DNA from: Stenotrophomonas sp. 169
Lineage (GTDB): Bacteria; Pseudomonadota; Gammaproteobacteria; Xanthomonadales; Xanthomonadaceae
NCBI RefSeq assembly: GCF_014621775.1
Contig: NZ_CP061204.1
Location: 3,120,501 to 3,184,500 of the forward strand
Direction of reading: 5' to 3'
DNA length: 64,000 bases
Shown here: positions 1 to 8,814 of the stretch, piece by piece
How the letters are laid out: every line of letters begins with the position of its first letter
Numbering within the stretch: the first letter of the stretch is position 1
The notes under the pieces: generated by a model
What the model saw: only the letters and a program-made list of their open reading frames with translations
Database searches by the model: none
What the model was told of the DNA's origin: nothing
Made by a program: the position numbers and the translations under genes

Positions 1-613
1 ACGGGGCCGGCGGCAGCGCCACAGGGCGGGTCAGGTCGAACACTACCCGGAAGCGCCGCCCGTCAGGGCGCGTGAGCTCGTAAACGAACTCCTCGTCCGG
101 CTTGATCTCCATTGCCCACGTGTTGTGCGTGGAGGCCAGCATGTCCGCCTTGCGGAACATCGCCACCGAATCGGTATCGGCCGGAAACTGCTGCCGCTCT
201 GCCGTACCCGGTGGCTTGCTGTCGCCCCCATACAGGGTGATCGCATCGGGACTGCCGTCTTCGTGCCGGTGGTCGTGCTTCAGCCGCAGCCCGTGCTCGG
301 TGCGGCTGAGCACCCACGTCCGCGAATGGTCGTCACCCACGTGAAACGGAATGCGCACTTCGCGGGAAGTGTCCTCGCAGCCGCGTACGTGCATCACCAA
401 GCGCTTGCCGGCGAACGGGGCGGGGCCGGTGGCGACCGGATTATCCTCGACGATCTCGCCGGCGTAGGCCTTGCCGCAGTGCGCGGCCACGCTGGCCAGG
501 AAAGCATCCGCGGGCGCCGTCGCCACCTCGTTGGACACCACGTGGCGGGATTTTCCATCGCAGCCCGCCAGGGCCAGCAGCCCCATCATGGGTATGAGTC
601 GAAGCATGTTCAT
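1..613 (-). CDS. Hypothetical lipoprotein, 3' end beyond window
   Basis: This reading frame stays open from an ATG at 611-613 to the left edge, giving 204 visible codons with the C-terminus missing. The N-terminus is a lipoprotein signal: a short Arg-containing n-region, a Met/Leu-rich core, and the lipobox LALAGC with the lipidated Cys at residue 18. The mature part is hydrophilic and carries a CGKAYAGEIVE stretch and a later RGCEDTSR stretch, so it has two further cysteines. I do not recognise the family and assign no function beyond envelope location. It follows fmdB by 46 bp on the same strand and may be co-transcribed with it. The frame shows a proper signal sequence and envelope-like composition, whereas the overlapping plus-strand frames do not. 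Confidence 0.75.
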   Translation of the reverse strand, partial: MNMLRLIPMMGLLALAGCDGKSRHVVSNEVATAPADAFLASVAAHCGKAYAGEIVEDNPVATGPAPFAGKRLVMHVRGCEDTSREVRIPFHVGDDHSRTWVLSRTEHGLRLKHDHRHEDGSPDAITLYGGDSKPPGTAERQQFPADTDSVAMFRKADMLASTHNTWAMEIKPDEEFVYELTRPDGRRFRVVFDLTRPVALPPAP

Positions 614-659
614 CGCTCCACCCTACCCAGCCACGCCACTCCGCGCAAACCTGCCGTGA

Positions 660-896
660 TCAGTCGCCGCTGCTCGTCGGCACCGCGGCAGGCTTCTCGA
701 CGAGGTTCTTTTTGTTCTTGCCGAAGTCGGTCTCATACCAGCCGCCACCGGCCAGGCGGAACGACGGCGCGGTGATCTGCCGCTTCACCGTGGACTTGCC
801 GCACTGGGGACAGTCGACGGGGTCGGCGTCGGCAATTTTCTGCAGACGGTCGAAGGCGTGGCCGCAGTCGGTGCAGGCGAAGGCGTAGATCGGCAT
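660..896 (-). CDS. FmdB-family zinc ribbon protein
   Basis: This 78-residue protein begins MPIYAFACTDCGHAF and has two CxxC pairs (C8/C11 and the CPQC pair near residue 30), the signature of the FmdB putative regulatory zinc ribbon. The N-terminal half is the zinc-binding fold. The C-terminal half (GGGWYETDF, then a Lys-rich tail) is typical of the longer FmdB proteins. The family's biochemical role is not established; a regulatory or metal-linked function is usually proposed. The gene is divergent from the MFS gene that starts at 1017 and lies just upstream of the lipoprotein gene on the same strand. Confidence 0.93.
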   Translation of the reverse strand: MPIYAFACTDCGHAFDRLQKIADADPVDCPQCGKSTVKRQITAPSFRLAGGGWYETDFGKNKKNLVEKPAAVPTSSGD

Positions 897-1016
897 GGCG
901 TGGGCATCGCAGGGGTATCGAGCCGCGCATGGTAAGCCATTGCAACAGGGAGGTCAGGTCCGCTGTGTTAAGGTCGTTGACGTGTTTGCCCAACCTTCCC
1001 CACGAAGGTCGCACCC

Positions 1017-2258
1017 ATGTTGCGGCTGACTTCCCTGCTGCTTGGCGTGGCTTTGCTGCTTACCGGCGGCGGCCTGCTCGGCACCCTGCTGGCCGTGCGC
1101 GGCGGGCAGGAAGGCTTCAGCGCCAACGCGCTGGGCTGGGTGATGTCCGGCTATTTCGCCGGCTTTTTCGTCGGCACGTTCACCGCCCCGCCGCTGATCC
1201 GCCGGATGGGCCACAGTCGCGCTTTCGCCTTCCATGCCGCGCTGGCGACGATGGCCGTCCTGCTGCATCCCTTGTGGCTCGACCCATGGGGCTGGGGGCT
1301 GCTCCGCGTGGTCACCGGCATCGCGCTGGTCGGCCTGTACACGGTGATCGAAAGCTGGCTCAACGCCGAGCCGGATCCGCAACGACGCAGCCGCGTCTTT
1401 TCGCTGTACATGATGATCAACCTGTCTGCGCTCGCCTTGGGCCAGGTTCTGCTGATGCTCGGCGATGCCGGTGCAGCGGCGATGTTCACGGTCACCGCCC
1501 TGCTCGTCTGCGCCGCGATGCTGCCGGTGACCGCTACCCGCCTGCAGCAGCCCGATGTGCCCAATGTGCCGCGCCTGAAGTTGGCCAACCTCTACACGCT
1601 GGCCCCCGTCGCCACCGTGGCTGCCGGCCTTTCCGGGCTTGCCATGGGGCCCTTCTGGGGCCTGCTGCCGGTGTACGCCGGCGAGATCGGCCTGAGCGGC
1701 GATGGCGTGCCGTTGTTCATGCTGACTGCCATCGCCGGCGGCGCCCTGCTGCAGTGGCCGCTCGGGCGCATCAGCGACGGGCATGACCGCCGCATCGGCC
1801 TGCTGGCTGTCAGCCTGGCAGCCGCTGGGTTGGGCGTGTTGGCGGCGATGCCACTGATCCAACAGCAGATCCACGTGATGTTCCTGCTGGTGTTCTGCTA
1901 CGGCGGCCTGGTGTTCGCGCTGTATCCGTTCGCTGTCGCCCACATGCTCGATTATCTGGCCAGCGAAGACCTGCTGTCCGGCTGCAGCAGCCTGTTGCTG
2001 GTCCATGGCGTGGGCGCGGCGATCGGGCCGGCCATCGCCGGCGCGCTGATGACCCGCTTCGGGGCACCGGCCCTGCCGCTGTATTTCGCCGTGGTGCTGG
2101 CCTGTCTGGCCGCCTTCACCGCCACCCGCCTGTTGCGCCACGCGCGCCTGCGCACCCATCCGGCTCCCTTCCGCGCGATGGTGCGGACCACCCCGTCCGC
2201 GCTGGAGCTGATGCCGGAAACCGAAACTCCCCTCCACCCTGAAAAGGAAACACATTGA
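1017..2258 (+). CDS. ycaD: MFS transporter, YcaD-like, upstream of ggpPS
   Basis: This 413-residue protein has about twelve hydrophobic segments with typical major facilitator features: a GYFAGFFVGTFTAPPLIRRMGH loop after TM2 and a longer central cytoplasmic loop near residue 185. It resembles the E. coli YcaD group. Its stop codon overlaps the TTG start of ggpPS (TTGA), so translation is very probably coupled. That makes a role in export, uptake or retention of glucosylglycerol, or another stress solute, a reasonable inference. A transporter of this type beside ggpPS has been described in Stenotrophomonas rhizophila, as far as I recall. The substrate cannot be read from the sequence. Confidence 0.85.
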   Translation: MLRLTSLLLGVALLLTGGGLLGTLLAVRGGQEGFSANALGWVMSGYFAGFFVGTFTAPPLIRRMGHSRAFAFHAALATMAVLLHPLWLDPWGWGLLRVVTGIALVGLYTVIESWLNAEPDPQRRSRVFSLYMMINLSALALGQVLLMLGDAGAAAMFTVTALLVCAAMLPVTATRLQQPDVPNVPRLKLANLYTLAPVATVAAGLSGLAMGPFWGLLPVYAGEIGLSGDGVPLFMLTAIAGGALLQWPLGRISDGHDRRIGLLAVSLAAAGLGVLAAMPLIQQQIHVMFLLVFCYGGLVFALYPFAVAHMLDYLASEDLLSGCSSLLLVHGVGAAIGPAIAGALMTRFGAPALPLYFAVVLACLAAFTATRLLRHARLRTHPAPFRAMVRTTPSALELMPETETPLHPEKETH

Positions 2259-4567
2259 CTGTCGAGTACCCTACCCTTGCAACCGAACCCGCTGTCCCCG
2301 CTACTGAAATCGCAGCACCGCCACAGCTGATCCTCGCCACCGACCTCGATGGCACCTTCCTTGCCGGCAGCGCCGCGCAACGGCACCGCCTCTACCGGTT
2401 GATCGACCAGCATCCCGGCATCTCCCTCATTTTCATCACCGGCCGCGGCCTGGAAGCGGTGATGCCGCTGTTGTCCGACCCCTCCATCCCGGTGCCCGAT
2501 TACATCGTCTGCGACGTCGGCGCCACGGTGGTCGACGGCCACACGCTGCAGCCCGTGCAGCCGCTGCAGTCCATGATCGATGCGCACTGGCCCGGTGAGC
2601 ACGTGGTCGCCGAGGCCATGCGGCCGTTCACCGCGCTGCAGCGCCAGGATGTGCCCCAGGAGCGCCGGTGTTCGTATTTCTGCGATCCGGAGACCCTGGC
2701 GCCACTGCGCGCGCAGATCGAACAGACCGCGCGCGGTCTCGGCTGCGACGTGCTGTACTCGGCTGACCGTTACCTGGATATCCTGCCGCCCGGCACCGAC
2801 AAGGGCCGCACGCTGGCCGCACTGGCACGTACGCTGGACCTGGAGGTCGATCGCATCCTCGTGGCCGGCGACACGCTCAACGACCTGTCGATGTATGTCG
2901 CCGGCTTCCGCGGCGTCTGCGTCGGCCAGTCAGAGGCCGCTCTGCTGGAGGCGACCGACGGGCAGGAGCGCACCCTGCATGCCGAAGCACCCGGCTGTGG
3001 CGGCATCCTCGAAGCCATTACACACTTCGGCTTGCTCGACGCCCGTGATCCGCACCTGGCCGCACCGGCGCCGGTGTCCCACGAAGGCGCCAAGCTGCTG
3101 ATGGTCTATCACCGCATGCCGTTCGATGAGAGCTTCGAAGACGGCAAGCTGGTGCAACGGCCGCCGCGCTCGCCGAATGGCATCATTCCGTCGCTGCTGA
3201 GTTTTTTCAAAGGCGGGCAACAGGGCAGCTGGATCGCTTGGGGCATCGACGATCCCAAGCATCGGCCGTTCCAGCGACATGTGACCGTAGACGAAGCGCA
3301 GTACCCCACCTTGCGCGCGACACGGGTGCCGCTCAGCCGCCAGGAAGTGGACATCTTCTACAAGCGCTTTTCCAAGGAAGCCTTCTGGCCGATGCTGCAC
3401 GTGTTCTGGGAACGCGCGCGCTTCCGCGAGGATGACTGGCAGGTCTTCCTGAAGGTCAACCGCAAGTTCGCCGAAGCCACCGCCGCCGAAGCCGCACACG
3501 GGGCGACGGTGTGGATCCACGACTACAACCTGTGGATGGTGCCGGCGTACCTGCGCGAGCTGCGCCCGGACGTCAAGATCGCCTTCTTCCATCACACCTA
3601 TTTCCCGTCCGCGGATGTGTTCAACGTGGTGCCGTGGCGTCGCGAGATCATCGGCAGCCTGCTGGCGTGTGACTACGTGGGCTTCCACATCCCGCGCCAG
3701 GTGGAGAATTTCGTCGACGTGGTGCGGGGGGCGGCTCCGGTGGAGCGGCTGGCGTGGGAGAACTGCGCACCCCGCTTCCTCACCTACGGCTGCGCGGTGG
3801 GCCTGGACACCATGACCACGCGCTTGCGCGTGGGCGACCGGGAGGTGGCACTGGGCGCACATCCGGTCGGCACCGATCTGGGTCGTATCCACGACACGCT
3901 GGCGCGTAGCGATGTGCGCAATGACATCTTCAAGCTGCGCCGCGAAATCGGGGCGCGCAAGCTGGTGCTGTCGGTGGAGCGGCTGGACTACACCAAGGGC
4001 ACGCTCGCCAAGCTGGAAGCCTTCGAACGTGTGCTGGAGCAGCATCCCGAACAGCAGGGCAAGGTCACGCTGCTGATGGTCTGTGTGCCCGCGGCACGCG
4101 AAATGACCATCTACCGCACCCTGCAGAACCAGATCGAGCAGGCCGTAGGTCGCATCAACGGACGCTTCGCGCGGCTGGACTGGACCCCGGTGCGCTTCTT
4201 CGCCCAGGCCCTGCCGTTCGAGGAGGTCGTTGCACATTACGCCGCCGCACAGGTGATGTGGATCACCCCGCTGCGTGATGGCTTGAACCTGGTGGCGAAA
4301 GAGTTCGTCGCCACGCAAGGCATCGAAGGCAGCAACGGCGTGCTGGTGCTGAGCGAGTTCGCGGGAGCAGCAGCCGAGCTGAAGGGCGCCGTGTTGACCA
4401 ACCCGCATGATCCGGCCGATCTTGCCGCCGGCTTGATGCAGGCCCTGTCCATGCCGGACGAAGAAGCCGGCGGTCGCCTGCGCCAGTTGTATGGCATCGT
4501 CGAACACTACGATGTGGACCGCTGGGGACGCGATTTCCTCGACGCGGTGGACAAAGCGAGCGCCTGA
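2255..4567 (+). CDS. ggpPS: Bifunctional glucosylglycerol-phosphate phosphatase/synthase
   Basis: This 770-residue fusion makes the compatible solute glucosylglycerol. Residues about 25-265 are a HAD phosphatase (DLDGTF nucleophile motif at D30/D32, later GDTLNDLSMY metal-binding motif). Residues about 275-765 are a GT20 glycosyltransferase like OtsA/GgpS (WIHDYNLWMVP, ERLDYTKG, TPLRDGLNLVAKEFVA). The GT20 half is expected to join ADP-glucose and glycerol-3-phosphate, and the HAD half to dephosphorylate the product. Fusion of phosphatase in front of synthase is the arrangement known from S. rhizophila, whereas cyanobacteria use separate enzymes. The TTG start at 2255 overlaps the upstream stop and is preceded by AAAAGGAAA, a good ribosome-binding site. 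A trehalose phosphatase/synthase fusion is the alternative, but a complete trehalose operon is present at 30-34 kb, which favours the glucosylglycerol call. Confidence 0.88.
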   Translation: MTVEYPTLATEPAVPATEIAAPPQLILATDLDGTFLAGSAAQRHRLYRLIDQHPGISLIFITGRGLEAVMPLLSDPSIPVPDYIVCDVGATVVDGHTLQPVQPLQSMIDAHWPGEHVVAEAMRPFTALQRQDVPQERRCSYFCDPETLAPLRAQIEQTARGLGCDVLYSADRYLDILPPGTDKGRTLAALARTLDLEVDRILVAGDTLNDLSMYVAGFRGVCVGQSEAALLEATDGQERTLHAEAPGCGGILEAITHFGLLDARDPHLAAPAPVSHEGAKLLMVYHRMPFDESFEDGKLVQRPPRSPNGIIPSLLSFFKGGQQGSWIAWGIDDPKHRPFQRHVTVDEAQYPTLRATRVPLSRQEVDIFYKRFSKEAFWPMLHVFWERARFREDDWQVFLKVNRKFAEATAAEAAHGATVWIHDYNLWMVPAYLRELRPDVKIAFFHHTYFPSADVFNVVPWRREIIGSLLACDYVGFHIPRQVENFVDVVRGAAPVERLAWENCAPRFLTYGCAVGLDTMTTRLRVGDREVALGAHPVGTDLGRIHDTLARSDVRNDIFKLRREIGARKLVLSVERLDYTKGTLAKLEAFERVLEQHPEQQGKVTLLMVCVPAAREMTIYRTLQNQIEQAVGRINGRFARLDWTPVRFFAQALPFEEVVAHYAAAQVMWITPLRDGLNLVAKEFVATQGIEGSNGVLVLSEFAGAAAELKGAVLTNPHDPADLAAGLMQALSMPDEEAGGRLRQLYGIVEHYDVDRWGRDFLDAVDKASA

Positions 4568-4590
4568 GCAGGCGCAATGCCGAATCGGCC

Positions 4591-4611
4591 GCACCGCGCA
4601 TTGCGCGGTGC
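4591..4611. terminator. Hairpin between convergent ggpPS and bla
   Basis: A perfect 9-bp stem GCACCGCGC / GCGCGGTGC with a 3-nt ATT loop lies 24 bp after the ggpPS stop, in the gap between convergent genes. There is no T-run, so intrinsic termination is only a possibility. Confidence 0.45.
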
Positions 4612-4617
4612 ACTGAC

Positions 4618-4640
4618 GTAGCGCCGAGCCATGCTCGGCG
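4618..4640 (+). repeat. SMAG (GTAG-type REP) element
   Basis: GTAGCGCCGAGC-AT-GCTCGGCG is a hairpin with the GTAG head typical of Stenotrophomonas palindromic repeats. It belongs to the GCCGAGC..GCTCGGC sequence subgroup also seen near 22.45, 34.4 and 43.3 kb. Confidence 0.85.
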
Positions 4641-4682
4641 CGCACACCGCGCGGCATGCATTAGCCCGGCGCTTACAGGGCG

Positions 4683-5597
4683 TCAGACGATCATTCGGTC
4701 CGCCAGCACGCCTACCTGCTTGAGCACCACGTCGCGCATCGTGCCGTCGACCGTCGCCCCCTGCAGGTAGCTGGTCAGGATCCACGGCGTGCCGCCGGCC
4801 AGCGGCCACAGCACAGCGATGTCGTTGCTTATGCTTTTGCCATCCCCGCCGGTACGGTCGCCGATACGCCAGCGTTGACCCAGGCCTGCGCGCAGGCGGG
4901 CATCGCCGGTCGCGTTATCGATCAACCAATCGGTCAACTGCAGCCGCGATGCGTCGTTCAGCACGTTGCCCAGCACGATGCGGCGCAGGCTGCCGGCCGT
5001 TGCCACTGGACTGGTCGTATCACGTGGGTCACCGGGCTCGAAGCGGTTCATTTCCGGCTCGTAGCGGTCATTGCGCGTCACGTCGTCGCCGTTGGCCCGC
5101 AGGAAAGCGGTGATGCCCGCCGGCCCGCCGAGCAGTCGCAACAGCAGATTGGCCGCCGGATTATCGCTGGTCATCATCGTTGCCCGGCACAGATCACGCA
5201 CGGTGAGATCCTTGCCCACATGGCGGGACGTGATGGGCGCATGCTCGATCAGGTCAACCGCCCGCATCGGGATGCGCCGGTCCAGCAGACCGGGACTGCG
5301 CTCGGACTGATGCAGCGCAGCGGCACCCAGCAGCCACTTGAAGGTGCTGCACATCGGGAACAGCTCCTTCTGTCGATGCCCGGCGATCACCTTGCCCTGG
5401 TCGTCCATCAGGGCCACACCGAGGCGCCCGCCACTGAGGCGCTCGAGCGCGTCGAAATCCTTCGCCTCTGCAATGGCGCCTGCGGCGGAAACGGCCGCGG
5501 GCGTCCCCGTCGCCGCGGTACGGGCCAACAGGGGAGCAGCAGCCAGCGAGGCGAGTGCAGCGCCCCCTGCCTTCAGGAAACGGCGTCGGTCGGTCAT
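4683..5597 (-). CDS. Class A beta-lactamase, L2-like, Tat-exported
   Basis: This 304-residue periplasmic serine beta-lactamase opens beta-lactam rings by an acyl-enzyme mechanism. The N-terminus MTDRRRFLKAGGAALAS is a twin-arginine signal, as in the Stenotrophomonas L2 enzymes. Active-site motifs are all visible: S84-T-F-K87 (Ambler S70xxK73), S144-D-N (SDN loop), E180 and N184 in EPEMN (E166/N170 of the omega loop), and R248-T-G in place of the usual KTG. The ATG at 5595-5597 is preceded by GGAGA, and the six upstream in-frame codons add nothing to the signal. The gene is divergent from ampR, the classic inducible arrangement. The Arg at Ambler 234 is unusual for the L2 group. Confidence 0.95.
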   Translation of the reverse strand: MTDRRRFLKAGGAALASLAAAPLLARTAATGTPAAVSAAGAIAEAKDFDALERLSGGRLGVALMDDQGKVIAGHRQKELFPMCSTFKWLLGAAALHQSERSPGLLDRRIPMRAVDLIEHAPITSRHVGKDLTVRDLCRATMMTSDNPAANLLLRLLGGPAGITAFLRANGDDVTRNDRYEPEMNRFEPGDPRDTTSPVATAGSLRRIVLGNVLNDASRLQLTDWLIDNATGDARLRAGLGQRWRIGDRTGGDGKSISNDIAVLWPLAGGTPWILTSYLQGATVDGTMRDVVLKQVGVLADRMIV

Positions 5598-5725
5598 GGG
5601 AAATCTCCAGTGCAATGAAACGTGAGTATCGAAGGGAACATGCAGCGCAACCAGCTGATAGTTTCAGCAGGAGCCATGAGCCAGATGAATGCCTTCTGCC
5701 ATAACCCACCCTGAAAATCGGTGCA

Positions 5726-5750
5726 TTGAATCTAGAATGAGTGGATTCCA
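5726..5750. promoter_or_regulatory. Candidate AmpR operator in bla-ampR intergenic region
   Basis: TTGAATC-N10-GGATTCCA is an interrupted inverted repeat 24 bp before the ampR ATG in the 176-bp divergent gap. Its arms and spacing fit a LysR-type T-N11-A site, as expected for AmpR controlling both genes. The position is direct observation; binding is inferred. Confidence 0.5.
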
Positions 5751-5773
5751 TAACCCTTGCTCACGGCTCTCCT

Positions 5774-6637
5774 ATGCTGCGTTCCCAGCTTCCGCTTGCC
5801 GCGCTGCGTGCGTTCGAAGCCGCCGCACGCCACCAGAATCTCACCCGTGCCGCCTTGGAGCTGTGTGTCAGTCAAGCCGCACTGAGCCACCAGATCCGGC
5901 AGCTCGAAGGCCGCTTGGGTACGCGACTTTTCCACCGCTTGCCACGCGGCGTTGCACTGACCGACGAAGGGGCCGCGTTGTATCCCGTGCTGAACGAGGC
6001 CTTCGACCGCATCGGGGCGGCCGTGGCGCGATTCGGTGGCGCCAGCGGCAGGCGGGATGTGCTCACCATCGGGGTAGTGGGCACATTCGCGTGCGGTTGG
6101 CTGTTGCCACGCCTGTCCTCGTTCGAGAGCGCTCATCCGCACATCGAGCTGCGCGTGCAGACCCATAACAACCGCATCGATCTGGCCGGGGAAGGTCTCG
6201 ATCTGGCCATCCGCTTCGGTGACGGAGACTGGCAGGGGCAAGAGTGCACACAGGTGCTCGACGCGCCATTCGCGCCACTCTGCGCACCCGCGGTGGCGCG
6301 TCGGCTGCACAGCCCGCGTGATCTCGCCCAACTCACCTTGCTGCGTTCGTACCGCAGCGATGAGTGGCCCTACTGGCTGCAGGCTGCCGGCGTGCAAGGT
6401 GTGGAAGCGCGCGGCCCGGTCTTTGATTCCTCGTTGACCTTGGCAGCGGCAGCGGCAGGAGGCACTGGCGTGGCCCTGCTGCCGCTATGCATGTTCGAGC
6501 AGGAACTGGCCGAGGGTCGGCTGGTGCAACCGTTCCCGCAGACCGTCGCGCTGGGCAGTTACTGGCTGGCGCGCCTGCGCTCGCGGCCAGAGCGCGAGCC
6601 CGCCGCGCGCTTCCGGGAATGGCTGCAGAGCGCGTGA
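5774..6637 (+). CDS. ampR: AmpR, LysR-family regulator of beta-lactamase
   Basis: This 287-residue LysR-type regulator starts MLRSQLPLAALRAFEAAARH, matching the canonical AmpR N-terminus. That is why the ATG at 5774 is preferred over one 33 bp upstream. Residues about 8-65 form the winged helix-turn-helix (LTRAALELCVSQAALSHQIRQ). Residues about 90-285 form the effector domain, which in AmpR proteins senses UDP-MurNAc-pentapeptide versus anhydro-muropeptides. It lies divergently beside its presumed target, the L2-like beta-lactamase, as in S. maltophilia ampR-L2, so inducible resistance is likely. No ampG or ampD gene is in the window. Confidence 0.93.
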   Translation: MLRSQLPLAALRAFEAAARHQNLTRAALELCVSQAALSHQIRQLEGRLGTRLFHRLPRGVALTDEGAALYPVLNEAFDRIGAAVARFGGASGRRDVLTIGVVGTFACGWLLPRLSSFESAHPHIELRVQTHNNRIDLAGEGLDLAIRFGDGDWQGQECTQVLDAPFAPLCAPAVARRLHSPRDLAQLTLLRSYRSDEWPYWLQAAGVQGVEARGPVFDSSLTLAAAAAGGTGVALLPLCMFEQELAEGRLVQPFPQTVALGSYWLARLRSRPEREPAARFREWLQSA

Positions 6638-6674
6638 TGCGGGGTGAGTTGAGGTGGGGGGACGTCGGGGTCCT

Positions 6675-6702
6675 GGTAGAGCCGACTTCAGTCGGCTCTA
6701 CC
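6675..6702 (+). repeat. Complete SMAG element (perfect palindrome)
   Basis: GGTAGAGCCGACT-TC-AGTCGGCTCTACC is a perfect palindrome and the most complete copy in the window. Its stem sequence recurs near 13.2, 53.8, 57.9 and 59.7 kb. It lies between ampR and the convergent ABC-F gene. Confidence 0.92.
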
Positions 6703-6767
6703 CTCGCCTCTACCGTCAGCGTCAGCGCCGACGTCAGCGTCAGCGCCACCATCGGCGCCGCCGCGGC

Positions 6768-8630
6768 TCAGCCGTCCAGTAGCGCCATCCAGGCCGCTTC
6801 GGCCTTTTCCAGTTGGGCGGCGGCGGTTTCGCGGTCGCGTCCCAGCACCGCCATCCGCGTCGGATCGGCGTAGCTGGCCGGGTCGGCCAACTGGCGGTCC
6901 AGCTCGGCCAAACTGGCTTCAAGCTCAGCCACCTTGGCCTCTGCAGCGGCCAGCTTGTGCGGGTTCGGTGCCTTCTTCTGCACGACCTGGGCGACCGGCT
7001 CGGTCTTGACCGCAGCGGCGGCCGGCTCGGGCAGCTTGCCCTTGGTGCCCTGCGCCTGCGGGCGCGTGCGCAGCCACGATGCATATTCATCCAGATCGCC
7101 ATCGAACGGCTCGACCACGCCGTCGGCCACGCGCCAGAACGTATCGCAGACCAGACCGATCAGATGGCGGTCATGCGACACCATCACGATCGCGCCTTCA
7201 AAGTCACTCAGCGCCTCGGCCAACGCTTCGCGCATTTCCAGGTCAAGGTGGTTGGTCGGCTCATCGAGCAGCAGCACGTTCGGCTGCTGGTAGGCGATCA
7301 GTGCCAGCGCCAGGCGCGCGCGCTCGCCACCGGAGAATCCATCCACCGGCTCGAAGGCACGGTCGCCGGCGAAATTCCACTTGCCGAGGAAATCCCGGAA
7401 CGACTGGTTCGGCGCATCCGGCGCGATGTCGCGGAAGTGCTCCATCGGCGATTGCCCTTCGTGCAGCGATTCCACCGTGTGCTGGGCGAAGTAGCCGATG
7501 CGCAGGTCCGGATGGGCCGCGCGGTCGCCCGCGATGGGGTTCAGTTCGCCCACCAGGGTTTTCACCAGGGTGGTCTTGCCGGCGCCGTTCGGGCCCAGCA
7601 GGCCGATGCGCTGGCCCGCCTCCAGGCCGAAGCCCACATCGTGCAGGATCACCGAATCGGCGCCGTAGCCGGCCTCGACATGGTTCAGCCGGATCAGCGA
7701 GAACGGCAGCTTCGCGGGCGGGGCGAACTCGATGCGGAACTCCCGCTCGGCGCGCACGGCTTCGGTGCCGGCCATCTTCGCCAGTCGCTTCATGCGGCTC
7801 TGTGCCTGCGCGGCCTTCGACGCGGTCGCCTTGAAGCGGTCGATGAAGCTCTGCAGGTGGGCGCGCTCGTTCTGTTCTTTCTCGTGCGCGATCTGCTGCT
7901 GGCGCAGCTGCTCGGAACGCTGCCGCTCGAAATCGGTGTAGCCGCCCGGGTACAGCTTGGCGCCCCCGTTATGCAGGTGCAGGGTGTGGGTGGCGACGTT
8001 GTCGAGGAACTCGCGGTCATGCGAGATCAGCAGCAGCGTGCCCGGATACTTCAACAACCACTGCTCCAGCCAGTACACCGCGTCCAGATCCAGATGGTTG
8101 GTCGGCTCATCGAGCAGCAGCAGGTCACTGGGCATCATCAGCGCGCGCGCAAGGTTCAGGCGCACGCGCCAGCCACCGGAGAACGAGGACACCGCACGGT
8201 GATGCGTTTCAGCGGGGAAGCCCAGGCCGTGCAGCAGCTTGCCAGCGCGCGCTTCGGCGTCGTAAGCGCTGACTTCAGCCATCTTCGTGTGCGCCTCGGC
8301 CACCGCTTCCCAGTCTTCACGCGCGGTGGCGGCGGCTTCTTCGGCAAGTACCGCAGCAACCGCCACGTCGCCGCCCAGCACGAAGCTCAGCGCGGGGTCG
8401 GGCAACGACGGGGTTTCCTGCGCCACGCTGGCGATGCGCACCCGGCCAGGCAGCTCGACATCGCCTTTGTCAGCTTCCAGTTCGCCCTGCACGGCCGCGA
8501 ACAGACTGGACTTGCCAGCGCCGTTGCGGCCCACCACGCCCACCCGGTAACCGGCATGCAGGGTCAGGTCGACGTTGGACAACAGCAGCCGCTCGCCGCG
8601 GCGCAAGGCGAAATTACGGAGGGAGATCAT
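6768..8630 (-). CDS. ABC-F ATPase (YheS-like)
   Basis: This 620-residue soluble protein has two fused ABC domains and no membrane segments. The first Walker A is GRNGAGKSS (residues 34-42), the second GPNGAGKTT. Each domain has an SGGWRVR/SGGERAR signature and an LLLDEPTNHLD Walker B. The interdomain linker is charged and helical, and a coiled coil (AAAEAKVAELEASLAELDRQ) ends the protein. This is the YheS/EttA group of ribosome-associated ABC-F proteins, thought to relieve stalled translation by E-site binding. The start at 8628-8630 (MISLRNFALRRGERLLL) begins exactly at the domain. A frame extending 54 codons further upstream lacks family similarity. Specific antibiotic-resistance activity cannot be claimed from sequence. 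Confidence 0.93.
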   Translation of the reverse strand: MISLRNFALRRGERLLLSNVDLTLHAGYRVGVVGRNGAGKSSLFAAVQGELEADKGDVELPGRVRIASVAQETPSLPDPALSFVLGGDVAVAAVLAEEAAATAREDWEAVAEAHTKMAEVSAYDAEARAGKLLHGLGFPAETHHRAVSSFSGGWRVRLNLARALMMPSDLLLLDEPTNHLDLDAVYWLEQWLLKYPGTLLLISHDREFLDNVATHTLHLHNGGAKLYPGGYTDFERQRSEQLRQQQIAHEKEQNERAHLQSFIDRFKATASKAAQAQSRMKRLAKMAGTEAVRAEREFRIEFAPPAKLPFSLIRLNHVEAGYGADSVILHDVGFGLEAGQRIGLLGPNGAGKTTLVKTLVGELNPIAGDRAAHPDLRIGYFAQHTVESLHEGQSPMEHFRDIAPDAPNQSFRDFLGKWNFAGDRAFEPVDGFSGGERARLALALIAYQQPNVLLLDEPTNHLDLEMREALAEALSDFEGAIVMVSHDRHLIGLVCDTFWRVADGVVEPFDGDLDEYASWLRTRPQAQGTKGKLPEPAAAAVKTEPVAQVVQKKAPNPHKLAAAEAKVAELEASLAELDRQLADPASYADPTRMAVLGRDRETAAAQLEKAEAAWMALLDG

Positions 8631-8814
8631 TGGGGGAGGTCCATATAACGGAATGGAATGTGCTGGTGAGCACCTTTCCTGCGACGCAATTCTAACGTTA
8701 ACGAATACTTGACGTATCCCGGGGGCACGCCAAGGGCGCCTCTCTCTCTCCCACGGAGGGTGCCCCACGGCTCCCGGGCCTCTCACCCCCACTCCTGCCA
8801 GAACCGCTAAACCG

